A stretch of 64,000 nt of DNA from CAJWKT01 sp964465375 (GTDB lineage Bacteria > Pseudomonadota > Gammaproteobacteria > Steroidobacterales > Rariloculaceae): NCBI GenBank assembly GCA_964465375.1, contig CAYXIJ010000008.1, forward strand, positions 1-64,000, read 5' to 3'. Positions 28,017-37,849 of the stretch are shown here, piece by piece; the first letter of the stretch is position 1; every line of letters starts with the position of its first letter. Under the pieces are notes generated by a model, which saw only the letters and a list, made by a program, of their open reading frames with translations, did no database searches and was not told the DNA's origin. Made by a program: the position numbers and the translations under genes.

Positions 28017-28766
28017 ATGAATATTAAACCGCTGCCATTGGTTGCCGGCGCAATCATGTACGTAGTATTTATGATCGCACTCCTTCCAGCACCACTGGTT
28101 TATAAATGGCTGGTGCCGGACTCAATTGAGCTTTCGGGCGTGCAAGGAAGCCTCTGGTCTGGGAAGGCAGCTACCGGATTTTTAGGAAATATAGAGGCCC
28201 AAAATATTCACTGGAAACTCATGCCCCTCGACTTGTTTACGGGGCACATAACTGGGAAAGTAAATATGCTATTAAGTGGCGGTTTTGTGGACACAAAGGT
28301 TAGCGTAACTTTTAACGACCTGATTTTTCGGGAGTTACAAGCTGCGTTTGATCTTCAAATTTTAGAAGGTTTTATTCCCATTGGTATTGCCGAGGGCACA
28401 GTACTCGCTCAAATAGAGCATCTGGTTATCGAGAGGGGCTCACCTACTAACATAACAGGAGAGCTGCGCCTTATGGAACTAATGGTTGCGCCATTCGTTC
28501 CGATTGGTGATGTTTTGATCTCGATCGGGAGCTTCCAGTTGACCTTCTTGGGTAATTCAAAGCTTGCGGGAACTATTGAATACATAGATGGACCTTTAGA
28601 AACAAGTGGGACCATCGAGCTAAAGCCAGGCCGAGTCTATGATATTGAAATGTTTGTTAAAGCGTTACCCGATGCTTCAGAACAACTAATACAGGGGCTT
28701 GAGCTTATGACGGGCGAACCAAACAACCTAGGATTTCGGCCCTTCAATTTGACAGGTAGCTTATAG
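28017..28766 (+). CDS. gspN: Type II secretion protein GspN
   Basis: 249 residues with an N-terminal membrane helix (about 8-28) and a periplasmic beta-rich domain with GVQGSLWSGKA and IHWKLMPLDLFTGHI, typical of GspN. GspN is present in only some type II systems (for example Xanthomonas, Pseudomonas) and its role is not settled. It is the last gene of the gspG-N run and is convergent with the addA-like gene. Confidence 0.87.
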   Translation: MNIKPLPLVAGAIMYVVFMIALLPAPLVYKWLVPDSIELSGVQGSLWSGKAATGFLGNIEAQNIHWKLMPLDLFTGHITGKVNMLLSGGFVDTKVSVTFNDLIFRELQAAFDLQILEGFIPIGIAEGTVLAQIEHLVIERGSPTNITGELRLMELMVAPFVPIGDVLISIGSFQLTFLGNSKLAGTIEYIDGPLETSGTIELKPGRVYDIEMFVKALPDASEQLIQGLELMTGEPNNLGFRPFNLTGSL

Positions 28767-28830
28767 GAATAACCCTCAGAAAATAAGGGCGAGGAATGTA
28801 CTCCTGTGAATGACCTCTTCCTTTTAGAAA

Positions 28831-31800
28831 TTACTGGCTGTTAACTGCAATCTCCTTATTTTCCCAATCACGAAAAGCCTTAAATATAGGAAAATAGAGG
28901 GCCATTCGAATCGGGCGATTGTCAAATTTAGACAATACTCCAGCATAACGATTAAGCTGGGGGCGATAGCGCGCAACTTCTGCGTCTAAGAACTTCTCTA
29001 GAGACCCACCTTCATGGTAACTAGCCTTAAAATCAATTATCCATCGAGTGCCCTCATCAACGAAAGTCCGATCTACCCTTAGGTGCCTCAACCCCCCTGC
29101 CCCCAAGTAAGTAACTGAAAATTCAGAACTTTCCTCTAAATGATCACCCAAGATCCATCTCCCCCGGGGATCCTCGAGTACCCCCAATAACGCATGAACA
29201 ACGCGTGCCGTGGACCGATCAAGATCTTCAATATCCACGCCCATGAGCTCTAATTCTTGATTAAATCTTGGCTTAAGCTCCTGAATACGATTAGCAGTCC
29301 ATCCCATTAGCCCCTGATCTGAAATATGCTGTAGCCAAGTATGCACTACAGTACCAACATGAATAGCTGACTGGCCCGCCCATTGGTAATCCGGGCGATC
29401 TGCTATCGATCTATTCTCTTGTGGATCGAAATTTAAGTTCGGCGAATATATTTTAGTGAGCCTTCTGAGCTTCGGCTGGATCATGATCTTTTTATCTTGA
29501 TCATCCAGCATTTCCGCCCCCCCTGATTCGAAGTACGGCATCAGCAAAAACCACACCAGTGCCGCAAGGCTTCCCTTGGGGGGTTCACTTTTATTGGTCC
29601 TTAGCTGAACTATTAAATGCAGATCATTCCTGGCGCGGGTTGTAGCCACATATAAAAGCCGTGCGCGTTCTGACGCATCACGAGTCCGCTCCTCACGCCT
29701 AACAAATTCTATTAATGAGTCTTTTCCCTCGGGGCTTTTCATCAATGGAGCCATTAGCAACCCATGTGTTTCCTCGGTTCCAATACGCTCCATCCAGTAA
29801 AGCGCCTTTGGGTCCGGTGAGCGAGGTGTTTTTCCAAGACCCAAAAGAATCACTGTGTCAAACTCGAGCCCTTTGGCACGATGAATTGTCATAACTTCGA
29901 TGCCCGTTTGGCGAGGGGGCTCTCCTTGGCCCCACGGCTTAGACAAAAAACTATCCAACTCCAGGGGATCATCCAAGTCACCGTTTACAGAAAAATCATC
30001 TAGCAGCTGAAAAAAACCATCCGATTGATCTAATTCATTCGTAAAATCTAGGCATGCAGCCCCACCCAAACTCACCCAAGTGCGCTCCACCCAACGAGCC
30101 AAGGATTGCTCAGCCCTTAACGTGAAAGCTAGCTGTAGAATACCGCGAGTTCGAGTGAGCCTCCGCTGTCCATCATCAGAAAGTCTTTCGATCTGACCCT
30201 CATCATTCATGATTTGCCAGACAGTTTTTCTATCATTACCAAAAACTAGTATGTGGAGATCCCGCCATGACAGCCCACACCAAGGTGCTCTAAGGACACC
30301 CAGCCAAGCAATTCGATCTCCCAAATGAGTCAGTGCGCGCGTGAGGCCGATTAAATCCTGTACGACCTGCGTCTCATTCGGCGCATCGATCTCAACAGCA
30401 TGAACATCAAAACCTCGGCTACGCAGCTGGTCATGCAGCCCACGCAGATGGCTCCTACTTCGAACCAAAATGCCAACTGAGCGATGTTCGTTTTTATTAA
30501 GTTCGTCCCCAAGTATCTCCATCACTTTATTCAGCTCATCATTAGAGTCGTTACCCCTCAGAGCATGAACGCTTACTTTTCCTGTAGTCTTATTTTTTGG
30601 ATCCGGTGAAGAAGCATGGAAACGGCCTATTCCCGCGATGAGATTATCTTTGGACGGAAATATATTTTGGAATGCTCTATTCACCCAATCAACAACCTCT
30701 GGAGAACTTCTAAAATTCTTTGCTAACTCTAGATTTTCCAGAACTATATTACCGAGAGACTTATGCATAGTTTTTAAAAAAAGAGAGGGGTCAGCATCCC
30801 TAAAGCGGTAAATTGACTGCATGGGGTCACCAACAAGGAAAAGAGTCCGGCCGTCCCCAGGCTCCCACCCTGCTGTAAGTAGTTCAAGCAAGTGATGTTG
30901 GCTGTGGGACGTATCTTGAAACTCATCGATAAGCAGATGCTGAACACGCTGATCCAGAGCAAGCAATAGATCAGATGGATTATCCACTTGACCTAGTGCG
31001 CGCTGAGCCGCCATAGCAATCTCAACAAAATCCACAACATTTCTTTCACCAAAGACCACATGTAGTTCCGCAGCCAAATGGCGTAAAACTACCCTGAGAG
31101 CAGATAGAGCTTCCCATTGGGATTCGTCATATTGAGGTTTTGGCAGATCCCGAACGAGATATAGCTGCTCCCGACACCCGCCATCTTTTTTGAGCTCCTC
31201 TATGATTTCTTTGAGCTTTTCGCGTTCATTTACCTGCTTGGGAGAAAAGCCTTCTTTTGCGGTTAATCGTTTGCGCCAATTGCCCGCCTTTGTGAGAAGG
31301 AGATGACTAATTCCCTGCCACAAATCTAGGTACTCAGGTGAAGCTGATGGGAAGTTTCTACGGCCCCTCCAAGGCTCTAATTTCGCTCGCAAAGCTAAAT
31401 CACCGGAAAACTTAGCAGAGTGAGACAAAAGGGGTAATAGTCTTAGGGAAAACTCGCCTGACAATGTTTTTGCAAGTGGCGTAACTTTTTCCAGAATAAC
31501 TTCTTGAAGTGTTTTCTCTAAAATCTTTCGGAGTTCTGGTGCGCTGGGGGCAGCTAAGTAACGTAACCACTGGTCCCTTCTTGGTAACATTTGCACCAAC
31601 AGAGACTCAAGCTGGGACAACCTATTGTCTAATCGATACAAAAGAATACTTAGGTTTTTTTTTAGTTCCCCTGGGCTTGAGAGTTGATTTACTGTTCTTT
31701 CGGTAGCCTCGCGGTATTCCCCATCCACATTCTCTTTAACTTGGGCTCCGACAACCCCGCCAGACAAAATTGGTAATCGTTGCGCGAGCCAGGCATTTAA

Positions 31801-32160
31801 GGCATCTACAGTATCAACTCTCAACCGTTTGGGCTGATTTTGAATGTCCCAATTGAATTTCTGGTCACGAGCTAATACCGCTAACGCGAGGTTTCGGGTC
31901 TGCTTCTCATGGCTATTCTGATCCTGGATAGACTTTTTCTTTTTTGCTTCAGCCAAAGAAACCAAAATCCGACGTCGCATCTCTGAAGCTGCCTTGCGAG
32001 TATAGGTAATGGCAATAATTTGTTCAGGGAGGTCAACTTTAGCTAAGAGCGCTAGGTAACGCTGGATGAGCAACTCTGTTTTACCCGAGCCAGCCGGGGC
32101 CTGCACGACAAAGGACCGGCTGGTATCGAGGGCCGTTCTTCGGGCAGCGTTATCGTTCAT
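28831..32160 (-). CDS. UvrD-type helicase with C-terminal nuclease (AddA-like)
   Basis: A 1109-residue superfamily 1A helicase-nuclease. Motif I APAGSGKTE is near residue 20, Walker B DEFQDTS near 415, a motif VI-like LLYVATTRARNDLHL near 840, and a C-terminal PD-(D/E)XK nuclease with HVGTVVHTWL, RVDRTF and IIDFKAS (Asp and Lys of the catalytic set). It is paired with an AddB-like gene that overlaps it by 11 bases, so the two probably form a double-strand-break resection complex like AddAB. I withhold the symbol because the pair belongs to a gammaproteobacterial subgroup annotated only as DNA repair proteins. Confidence 0.85.
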   Translation of the reverse strand: MNDNAARRTALDTSRSFVVQAPAGSGKTELLIQRYLALLAKVDLPEQIIAITYTRKAASEMRRRILVSLAEAKKKKSIQDQNSHEKQTRNLALAVLARDQKFNWDIQNQPKRLRVDTVDALNAWLAQRLPILSGGVVGAQVKENVDGEYREATERTVNQLSSPGELKKNLSILLYRLDNRLSQLESLLVQMLPRRDQWLRYLAAPSAPELRKILEKTLQEVILEKVTPLAKTLSGEFSLRLLPLLSHSAKFSGDLALRAKLEPWRGRRNFPSASPEYLDLWQGISHLLLTKAGNWRKRLTAKEGFSPKQVNEREKLKEIIEELKKDGGCREQLYLVRDLPKPQYDESQWEALSALRVVLRHLAAELHVVFGERNVVDFVEIAMAAQRALGQVDNPSDLLLALDQRVQHLLIDEFQDTSHSQHHLLELLTAGWEPGDGRTLFLVGDPMQSIYRFRDADPSLFLKTMHKSLGNIVLENLELAKNFRSSPEVVDWVNRAFQNIFPSKDNLIAGIGRFHASSPDPKNKTTGKVSVHALRGNDSNDELNKVMEILGDELNKNEHRSVGILVRSRSHLRGLHDQLRSRGFDVHAVEIDAPNETQVVQDLIGLTRALTHLGDRIAWLGVLRAPWCGLSWRDLHILVFGNDRKTVWQIMNDEGQIERLSDDGQRRLTRTRGILQLAFTLRAEQSLARWVERTWVSLGGAACLDFTNELDQSDGFFQLLDDFSVNGDLDDPLELDSFLSKPWGQGEPPRQTGIEVMTIHRAKGLEFDTVILLGLGKTPRSPDPKALYWMERIGTEETHGLLMAPLMKSPEGKDSLIEFVRREERTRDASERARLLYVATTRARNDLHLIVQLRTNKSEPPKGSLAALVWFLLMPYFESGGAEMLDDQDKKIMIQPKLRRLTKIYSPNLNFDPQENRSIADRPDYQWAGQSAIHVGTVVHTWLQHISDQGLMGWTANRIQELKPRFNQELELMGVDIEDLDRSTARVVHALLGVLEDPRGRWILGDHLEESSEFSVTYLGAGGLRHLRVDRTFVDEGTRWIIDFKASYHEGGSLEKFLDAEVARYRPQLNRYAGVLSKFDNRPIRMALYFPIFKAFRDWENKEIAVNSQ

Positions 32161-34822
32161 TGAGGTCCCGAGGTAAGTGCTTGCTTTGTGCTAGCGCTAC
32201 TTGCTCGTACACACGGGTTAGGGGCGCAAAAATTCCCTTTGCCCGATCTAACCCTGACATTGATAAACGAACATCGCCTCGCGAAAATTCCTTGAGAAGA
32301 TTTTCGAGCTGATGTTTCCACATTTTCTGCTGACTTATCCAATCCCCCTGGTATCGGCCAAGGTTTTCTGGAGAGCCGGAAAAAATATCTACTGGCTCCC
32401 AAACACCCCGGTAGCGGGTTCCTGCCGGACGCAGTATGCTGATTACTGCCGCTGCAACCGGCTCCTTAACAGCCAATGTGTAAAGTGGGATCTGAGTATC
32501 AGTCAAGTGAGATCCAAGCCAATCACCCGGCTTTGCTTTCGAGCCTGTCTTGTAATCGATGATTGCAAGCTCACCGCTTTCTAATCGATCGACTCGGTCA
32601 ATACGGCTAACCAAAACAAATCCATTAAGTTTAGTGGCGATTGTTTTTTCTAGAGCCTCGACCTTAAAATCGGATCGCTGAACATCGCAGTCTGCCAATG
32701 CCGCCATGAGTGCCTGAAGACGAGCCAACTCAAGGTCATGTAAAACCCGTAATTGATTTTTCAGTAAACCAAATGCCTCATGCAATGCCTGCCTAGCGCA
32801 GGCCTTAAACCATTTATCCCGCTCGGCCCCAACTAAGTTATCAATACTTTCGCGGTCACCGAACCGTTGCCAAGCCAATTCCATTGCACGATGAGTTATC
32901 TGTCCACGCCGCCTGTAACCAAGCCCCCTTTCTACTTTCTCTAAGGGCTTGGCCCCAAGGCGTTGTTCACAAAAAGCTATCAATGGACACAAGGCCTGGG
33001 TATTTAGGAGGCTGACCCCTCCACCGACAAAGTCATGGGACAAAGGTGGTGCCTCATCCTCTAAACTTTCCTTAGGCAGAGTACCAAGCAGTTGACGGGA
33101 AAGGCGCGGCTCTGTTTTGCCCGCAACATCATCAAGCTGGCATGGCGTCGCGCCCAAGATAAGAGGGCTGGGGTTTACCGGATAATCACGAATCATCTCT
33201 GGCCAGCTAAAAATAACAGTAGGTGAACTCGACAACAATTGAGTGGTTAGGATTCGACTGCGCTCCAAGGATTTTTGTGGGGACGAACCTGGCACATCGC
33301 GGGAAAGCAGTAACGGCCTCGGAAGCAGTGGATTGAGATTTTGCACTTCGGGCCACCGGTTATCTGTCATGCCCGTCACCCAGACACCATCATAACCAGG
33401 ACCCACATCTTCAATGTGCCCCAATAGGTAAACCCCTCGAGCTGGAATCGGCAAGATGGGCCTGCGGTCCCGCAAGATTTGTTGGACCTCCCCCAGAGCG
33501 GCGCTCATCGTAATAGGTCCAACTACAGAAGTCAGAGACGCAAAATCACAGAGCACGGATTCCCAAATCTGGTTAATTTCGTTGGACTGGTCCATTTCCA
33601 GCCCTGACAGCCATTCCATGTCACTTAGGACTTTCTGCCATATTGGTATCCATTGTGTTGGTGTGCGACGACGAGGAACAGAATTCACTAATGCTGTTAG
33701 GTCTTTTACTACCTCGTAAATGACGGGTGCATGACGATTTAAGTAGCTATTCAAGCCACCGACGCTAATGGCATCCTTAAAGTGAAGCTGAGAAAATAGC
33801 TGATCTCTTAGGTCAGCCTCAAGAAAAGCTCGATCATCTGTTGATCCAAATTTTTCCCCAAAAAAAGGGCTCCTAAGCCACCGACTAAAGGTCGAGGCAC
33901 TTCCTGATGAAGAAAGCAGCTCCAAAGCTGTCAATGCAGCCGCAAGCGCAGGAAAACCCCTTAGCCCCTCAGACCCGTCTTGCCAGCAATTCGATTTAGC
34001 CTTTGAGCCTAACAGCACGCCCTCAGGGCTTAAAGTATCATTAAAAACTCGATGGGCTTGCGACCTTCGTCTATCGAGATCAGATATAACTACAGCAATC
34101 CTGGAAACATCCGTATTTTCCAGCTGGTCCGCTGCCCAACGAGCAGCTGCTTCCATTTCTCCACCCTCATCGGGCACAGAAACTCGACGTGGCTCTGACG
34201 GTTCTTTCTGGTCCGCCCAGCGGAGCATATCCCAGCCACATCCTAACAAATGATCAAAAAGGTTTTTTTGGGCAGGGGTTTCCTCAAGAAACTGAGCCCA
34301 GATTACTGGGGCTTTGGAAGGGCTAAATAAATGGCGTACCAAAAGTCCCTCCAACTGGGACGAATCAATCCAGCCCCGCTTTTTCAGGATGGCGTCAAAA
34401 CGCTTATGCCATAGAATTAAGGCCCGCGACTCCTTGCTAGGAAATAGATCCATCTCTTCTAGATGCCCTAAATTCCATTGCTGGACCAATCTCCACGCAT
34501 CTGCGGCCCATTTGGACATATTGGTTAGACTTGTGACGGGGACTGAGGGTACCTCAGCTTCTTGAACCACCTGCCTCCATATGGCCCCTTCTTGCCGAGC
34601 AGTAAGGAGAATTGGCGCATTAACTCTATCTAGAGCTGCCCAAAGCTCTCCCACCCATGACTGATAGGCTAATACGAAGGGTCCAGAGTGGGCTGTAATA
34701 TGCTGTTTAGCTGCCTCTTGCCACAGGTAAGCCTCATATTGCGCGGCCAGCAGGTTATGGGCAACCACAATAGTTGCACCTTTTCTGATCTCAATATCTT
34801 TATTATTTATCAAATATATCAA
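32150..34822 (-). CDS. PD-(D/E)XK nuclease family repair protein (AddB-like)
   Basis: 890 residues with an inactive-helicase-like N-terminal part and a C-terminal RecB-type nuclease. The N-terminus (ATIVVAHNLLAAQYE) has no GxxGxGK[ST] P-loop, so ATPase activity is unlikely. The nuclease has the His in RGQITHRAM (about residue 642) and the Asp/Lys set in LAIIDYKTGSK (about 760). After this motif no cysteine remains, so the C-terminal CxxC...C iron-sulfur cluster of classical AddB is absent. It is likely the partner of the AddA-like helicase downstream. The closest family I know is the gammaproteobacterial 'probable DNA repair protein' group. Confidence 0.8.
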   Translation of the reverse strand: MIYLINNKDIEIRKGATIVVAHNLLAAQYEAYLWQEAAKQHITAHSGPFVLAYQSWVGELWAALDRVNAPILLTARQEGAIWRQVVQEAEVPSVPVTSLTNMSKWAADAWRLVQQWNLGHLEEMDLFPSKESRALILWHKRFDAILKKRGWIDSSQLEGLLVRHLFSPSKAPVIWAQFLEETPAQKNLFDHLLGCGWDMLRWADQKEPSEPRRVSVPDEGGEMEAAARWAADQLENTDVSRIAVVISDLDRRRSQAHRVFNDTLSPEGVLLGSKAKSNCWQDGSEGLRGFPALAAALTALELLSSSGSASTFSRWLRSPFFGEKFGSTDDRAFLEADLRDQLFSQLHFKDAISVGGLNSYLNRHAPVIYEVVKDLTALVNSVPRRRTPTQWIPIWQKVLSDMEWLSGLEMDQSNEINQIWESVLCDFASLTSVVGPITMSAALGEVQQILRDRRPILPIPARGVYLLGHIEDVGPGYDGVWVTGMTDNRWPEVQNLNPLLPRPLLLSRDVPGSSPQKSLERSRILTTQLLSSSPTVIFSWPEMIRDYPVNPSPLILGATPCQLDDVAGKTEPRLSRQLLGTLPKESLEDEAPPLSHDFVGGGVSLLNTQALCPLIAFCEQRLGAKPLEKVERGLGYRRRGQITHRAMELAWQRFGDRESIDNLVGAERDKWFKACARQALHEAFGLLKNQLRVLHDLELARLQALMAALADCDVQRSDFKVEALEKTIATKLNGFVLVSRIDRVDRLESGELAIIDYKTGSKAKPGDWLGSHLTDTQIPLYTLAVKEPVAAAVISILRPAGTRYRGVWEPVDIFSGSPENLGRYQGDWISQQKMWKHQLENLLKEFSRGDVRLSMSGLDRAKGIFAPLTRVYEQVALAQSKHLPRDLNER

Positions 34823-34857
34823 TAATATATAATATTTTTATAATGTATATTATGGTT

Positions 34858-36084
34858 TTATTTTGCAGCCATGCTTTCTAAAATACGCTCTATCCTTTTA
34901 AAAACTTCTACCAGTGTTTCTGCGTCGGGCAAAGTTGTAATACGGAAATGATCCCGATATTGGGTGTTGAAACTGGAGCCAGGGGCAACAAGTACGTGCT
35001 CTTGCTCTAAAAGATCAAGGGCAAATGCCTCATCATCAAATTGCCTTAGAAGCTTGGTATTAACGCCAAGAAAAGCATACATCGCTCCACGTGGCTTCCT
35101 CAGATATAAATATGAACTTTTTTCTACTGCCTCCATTATGATACTGCGGGATTCGTACAGTCTCCCGCCTGGCCCACAGAGCTGCTTAATACTCTGGTAC
35201 CCACCCAAGGCAGCTTGAATCGCCCATTGCCCCGGAACGTTGCTACACAATCTCAAAGCAGCGAGCAAATCTAGCGCGGCTAGATAATCCTTGGATTGGT
35301 TGAGGGCGCCACTGAAGGAAACCCAGCCAACTCGATACCCGCAGGCACGATATACTTTTGAGAGGCCACTAAAGGTGGCACACAGGTTGTCTCCGCAAAG
35401 CGTAGCTAAGGGTATAAATTGGGCGTTGTCGTAGACCATCTGGTCATAAATCTCATCCGAAAAAAGAACGAGCCCATATTGCTCAGCCAATTTCGCCAGA
35501 CCCATTAAACATTCCTGGCTATAAACTGCTCCCGTTGGATTATTGGGATTTATTACAACTAAAGCTCGCGTTTTTGTGGTGATAAGTTTTTCTAGCACGG
35601 AAATATCAGGTGCAAAATGATTTTCCTCTGGGCACGGATAATGGACGGCCTTCCCTCCATTTAGCAGAGTAGCTGCAGTCCATAATGGATAGTCAGGACT
35701 GGGAATTAGGACCTCATCACCTGGGTTCAGCAAGGCCCTCAGACTGAGATCGATGAGTTCGCTGACCCCGTTACCTATAAAGACATGCTCCGCCTTTGCA
35801 TCCATAATTCCGCGTTCTTGCTGCTGCATTACCACAGCCTCACGCGCAGAAACTACACCCCTCTGAGGGCAGTAAGCCTCGCTCGCCTCAAGGTTCTCAA
35901 TCATGGCTAAACGCATCGATTCTGGGGCCTGTAACCCAAATAAGCCTGGGTTACCAATATTCAGGGATAAAATCTCATATCCCTCGAGCTCCAACTCATG
36001 GGCGCGATTACCCAATTGCCCACGTATTTCATACCGGACACCTTGGAGTTGCTTGCTAGGAATAATGTTGCTTTGATTAGACAC
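34858..36084 (-). CDS. alaA: Alanine aminotransferase AlaA-like
   Basis: A class I PLP-dependent aminotransferase of 408 residues, very close in pattern to E. coli AlaA: LNIGNP near residue 40, FIGNGVSELI, PDYPLWTAA, INPNNPTGAVYS, DEIYDQMVYD, and the PLP lysine near 244 in SGLSKVYRACGYRVGW. AlaA makes alanine from pyruvate and glutamate. It is a single gene with its 3' end 35 bases from the addB-like start, so it may share transcripts with that operon. Substrate is inferred from similarity. Confidence 0.85.
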   Translation of the reverse strand: MSNQSNIIPSKQLQGVRYEIRGQLGNRAHELELEGYEILSLNIGNPGLFGLQAPESMRLAMIENLEASEAYCPQRGVVSAREAVVMQQQERGIMDAKAEHVFIGNGVSELIDLSLRALLNPGDEVLIPSPDYPLWTAATLLNGGKAVHYPCPEENHFAPDISVLEKLITTKTRALVVINPNNPTGAVYSQECLMGLAKLAEQYGLVLFSDEIYDQMVYDNAQFIPLATLCGDNLCATFSGLSKVYRACGYRVGWVSFSGALNQSKDYLAALDLLAALRLCSNVPGQWAIQAALGGYQSIKQLCGPGGRLYESRSIIMEAVEKSSYLYLRKPRGAMYAFLGVNTKLLRQFDDEAFALDLLEQEHVLVAPGSSFNTQYRDHFRITTLPDAETLVEVFKRIERILESMAAK

Positions 36085-36311
36085 AGATGGTCACCGAATA
36101 AACGCAAGGTATTGTGCCTTCATAATGCTGCGTGTGAAACCCTATCATAGCCATCAAAGTGCAATTATGGGCAGAGGAAATCCCTCATAAAATATCACGA
36201 TCTCCAATACACCGTTAATGTTAATTATGTGCAAAAGGTGTTACGCAAATAACAGCTATAAAATCATCTAGCACGTAAATATCGCCTACCTTTGTGTCTT
36301 ACCCAAAGATT

Positions 36312-37169
36312 CTAAGGATCCGGGCCAACCCTGATGGGTCGACTTGGGTCTCGGATCCACTCACTCCATGAGCCAACAAACAACTGCCCATCAGCAAAGC
36401 CCCCAACCTTTAAGGCAAGAAGAAGGTGGCATGCGGTTACACCCGAGCCACACATAGCAATAAAGTCACATTCTTGCTCATCAAAGCTCTTAGCAAATTT
36501 TTCTTTAAGTGTACTCGGGTCATGAAACTGGCCATTGCTTTTTAGGCTTAAAGTAAACGGATAATTGATTGCTCCGGGCACATGCCCTGCTATGCGATCG
36601 ATCGGCTCGCTAACTCCACGATAGCGATCTTCAAGTCGTGCATCGAGCAGCATCGAGCCCTCCTCAAGTAGCGCAGGAATTTCCTGCGCTGTCACAACCC
36701 ATTCATGGTGTATTTCGTAGAATCTAAAGACGGCGGGAGCGCAGTCTGGCGATCCCTTCTCTAGTAATCTACCAGACGCTTTCCATGCACCCAGTCCACC
36801 ATCGAGCACCCAAACAGCATCATGCCCAATCCAACGAAGCATCCACCACAGGCGAGCAGCAAATATGCCATCTTGGTCATCATAGACGACTATACGGGTA
36901 TGGTTGCTGATACCCCATCTACTGAGTTTTGCAGCAAATAAATGTGGCTCTGGTAGTGGATGGCGCCCCTCGTGACCCTTTGGTGATGCAGCTAAGTCCC
37001 TTCCTAAGTCTGCATAACGAGCAGACGGAATATGTCCCCCTAGGTAAGCCACAACCCCCCCCTCAGGGTCCTTCAGGTCATACCGGCAATCAACCACTAC
37101 CCATTGGTCATCGCTCAACCGAACTTCCAGCTCTTCAGCGTTAATCAATGTGGAGCTTGGGGACGACAA
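36312..37169 (-). CDS. sseA: Sulfurtransferase, SseA-like (two rhodanese domains)
   Basis: 285 residues with two rhodanese domains. The first (about 8-130) is non-catalytic, with VVDCRYDL and GHIPSARYADL. The second carries the active-site loop CGSGVTA with Cys near residue 239. That loop is typical of 3-mercaptopyruvate sulfurtransferases such as SseA; thiosulfate sulfurtransferases usually have a CRKGVTA-type loop. It would transfer sulfur from mercaptopyruvate to cyanide or thiols. It lies 35 bases downstream of a peroxiredoxin gene on the same strand. Confidence 0.85.
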   Translation of the reverse strand: MSSPSSTLINAEELEVRLSDDQWVVVDCRYDLKDPEGGVVAYLGGHIPSARYADLGRDLAASPKGHEGRHPLPEPHLFAAKLSRWGISNHTRIVVYDDQDGIFAARLWWMLRWIGHDAVWVLDGGLGAWKASGRLLEKGSPDCAPAVFRFYEIHHEWVVTAQEIPALLEEGSMLLDARLEDRYRGVSEPIDRIAGHVPGAINYPFTLSLKSNGQFHDPSTLKEKFAKSFDEQECDFIAMCGSGVTACHLLLALKVGGFADGQLFVGSWSEWIRDPSRPIRVGPDP

Positions 37170-37204
37170 ATAATTCTCCCATGGGAGCCTTGTTACTTGC
37201 CAGA

Positions 37205-37699
37205 TTATTTTCCTGCGGCAACCTGCTCTAATGCAACCTCAGCAGAACTAACTTTAAACTCACCTGGGGCCTCGATGTTTAATTCGGTAACTACACCATC
37301 ATCTACGATGATTGAAAACCGCTGCCCTCTAGTACCCATCCCAAAGCCACTGGCATCCAACTCCAATCCTAACGCTCTTGCATACTCAGCATTCCCGTCA
37401 GCCAACATCAATACTTTACCTTCAGCTCCTGCTGCTTCACCCCAGGCCGACATCACAAACACATCATTAACTGCCATGCAGGCTACAGCATCAACGCCCT
37501 TTTCCCTCAAAGCATCAAACGTATCTATATAACCCGGCAAGTGCTGGGCTGAGCAAGTGGGAGTGAATGCCCCTGGCACAGAGAAAAGTACTACCCTCTT
37601 ACTGTTAAACAAATCTTTTGTGTTCAACCCTTCTGGTCCGCCTTCGCCCATAAGCTTAAATTCACCCTCCGGCATTGGATCACCAACTTTTATCGCCAT
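37205..37699 (-). CDS. Peroxiredoxin, Prx5 type
   Basis: 164 residues of the Prx5 subfamily. The peroxidatic Cys49 is in PGAFTPTCS, followed by HLPGYID; the Arg of the active site is in GTRGQRFS near residue 124. It reduces hydroperoxides with glutathione or thioredoxin as likely reductant. No glutaredoxin domain is fused. It sits upstream of the sulfurtransferase gene on the same strand and may be cotranscribed. Confidence 0.9.
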   Translation of the reverse strand: MAIKVGDPMPEGEFKLMGEGGPEGLNTKDLFNSKRVVLFSVPGAFTPTCSAQHLPGYIDTFDALREKGVDAVACMAVNDVFVMSAWGEAAGAEGKVLMLADGNAEYARALGLELDASGFGMGTRGQRFSIIVDDGVVTELNIEAPGEFKVSSAEVALEQVAAGK

Positions 37700-37849
37700 T
37701 ATTAATTCCTCGTGTGTTTTATATAATTAGAATCGCCCCCTGCCAGACTTTGTGTACAAATCCAGAAGGCAACAAAATCAAAACTAAATGAAAAATCTGG
37801 AAAACTCAGTGTAATACCAGATGATAGAAAAACCGGCTGGAATTACTCC

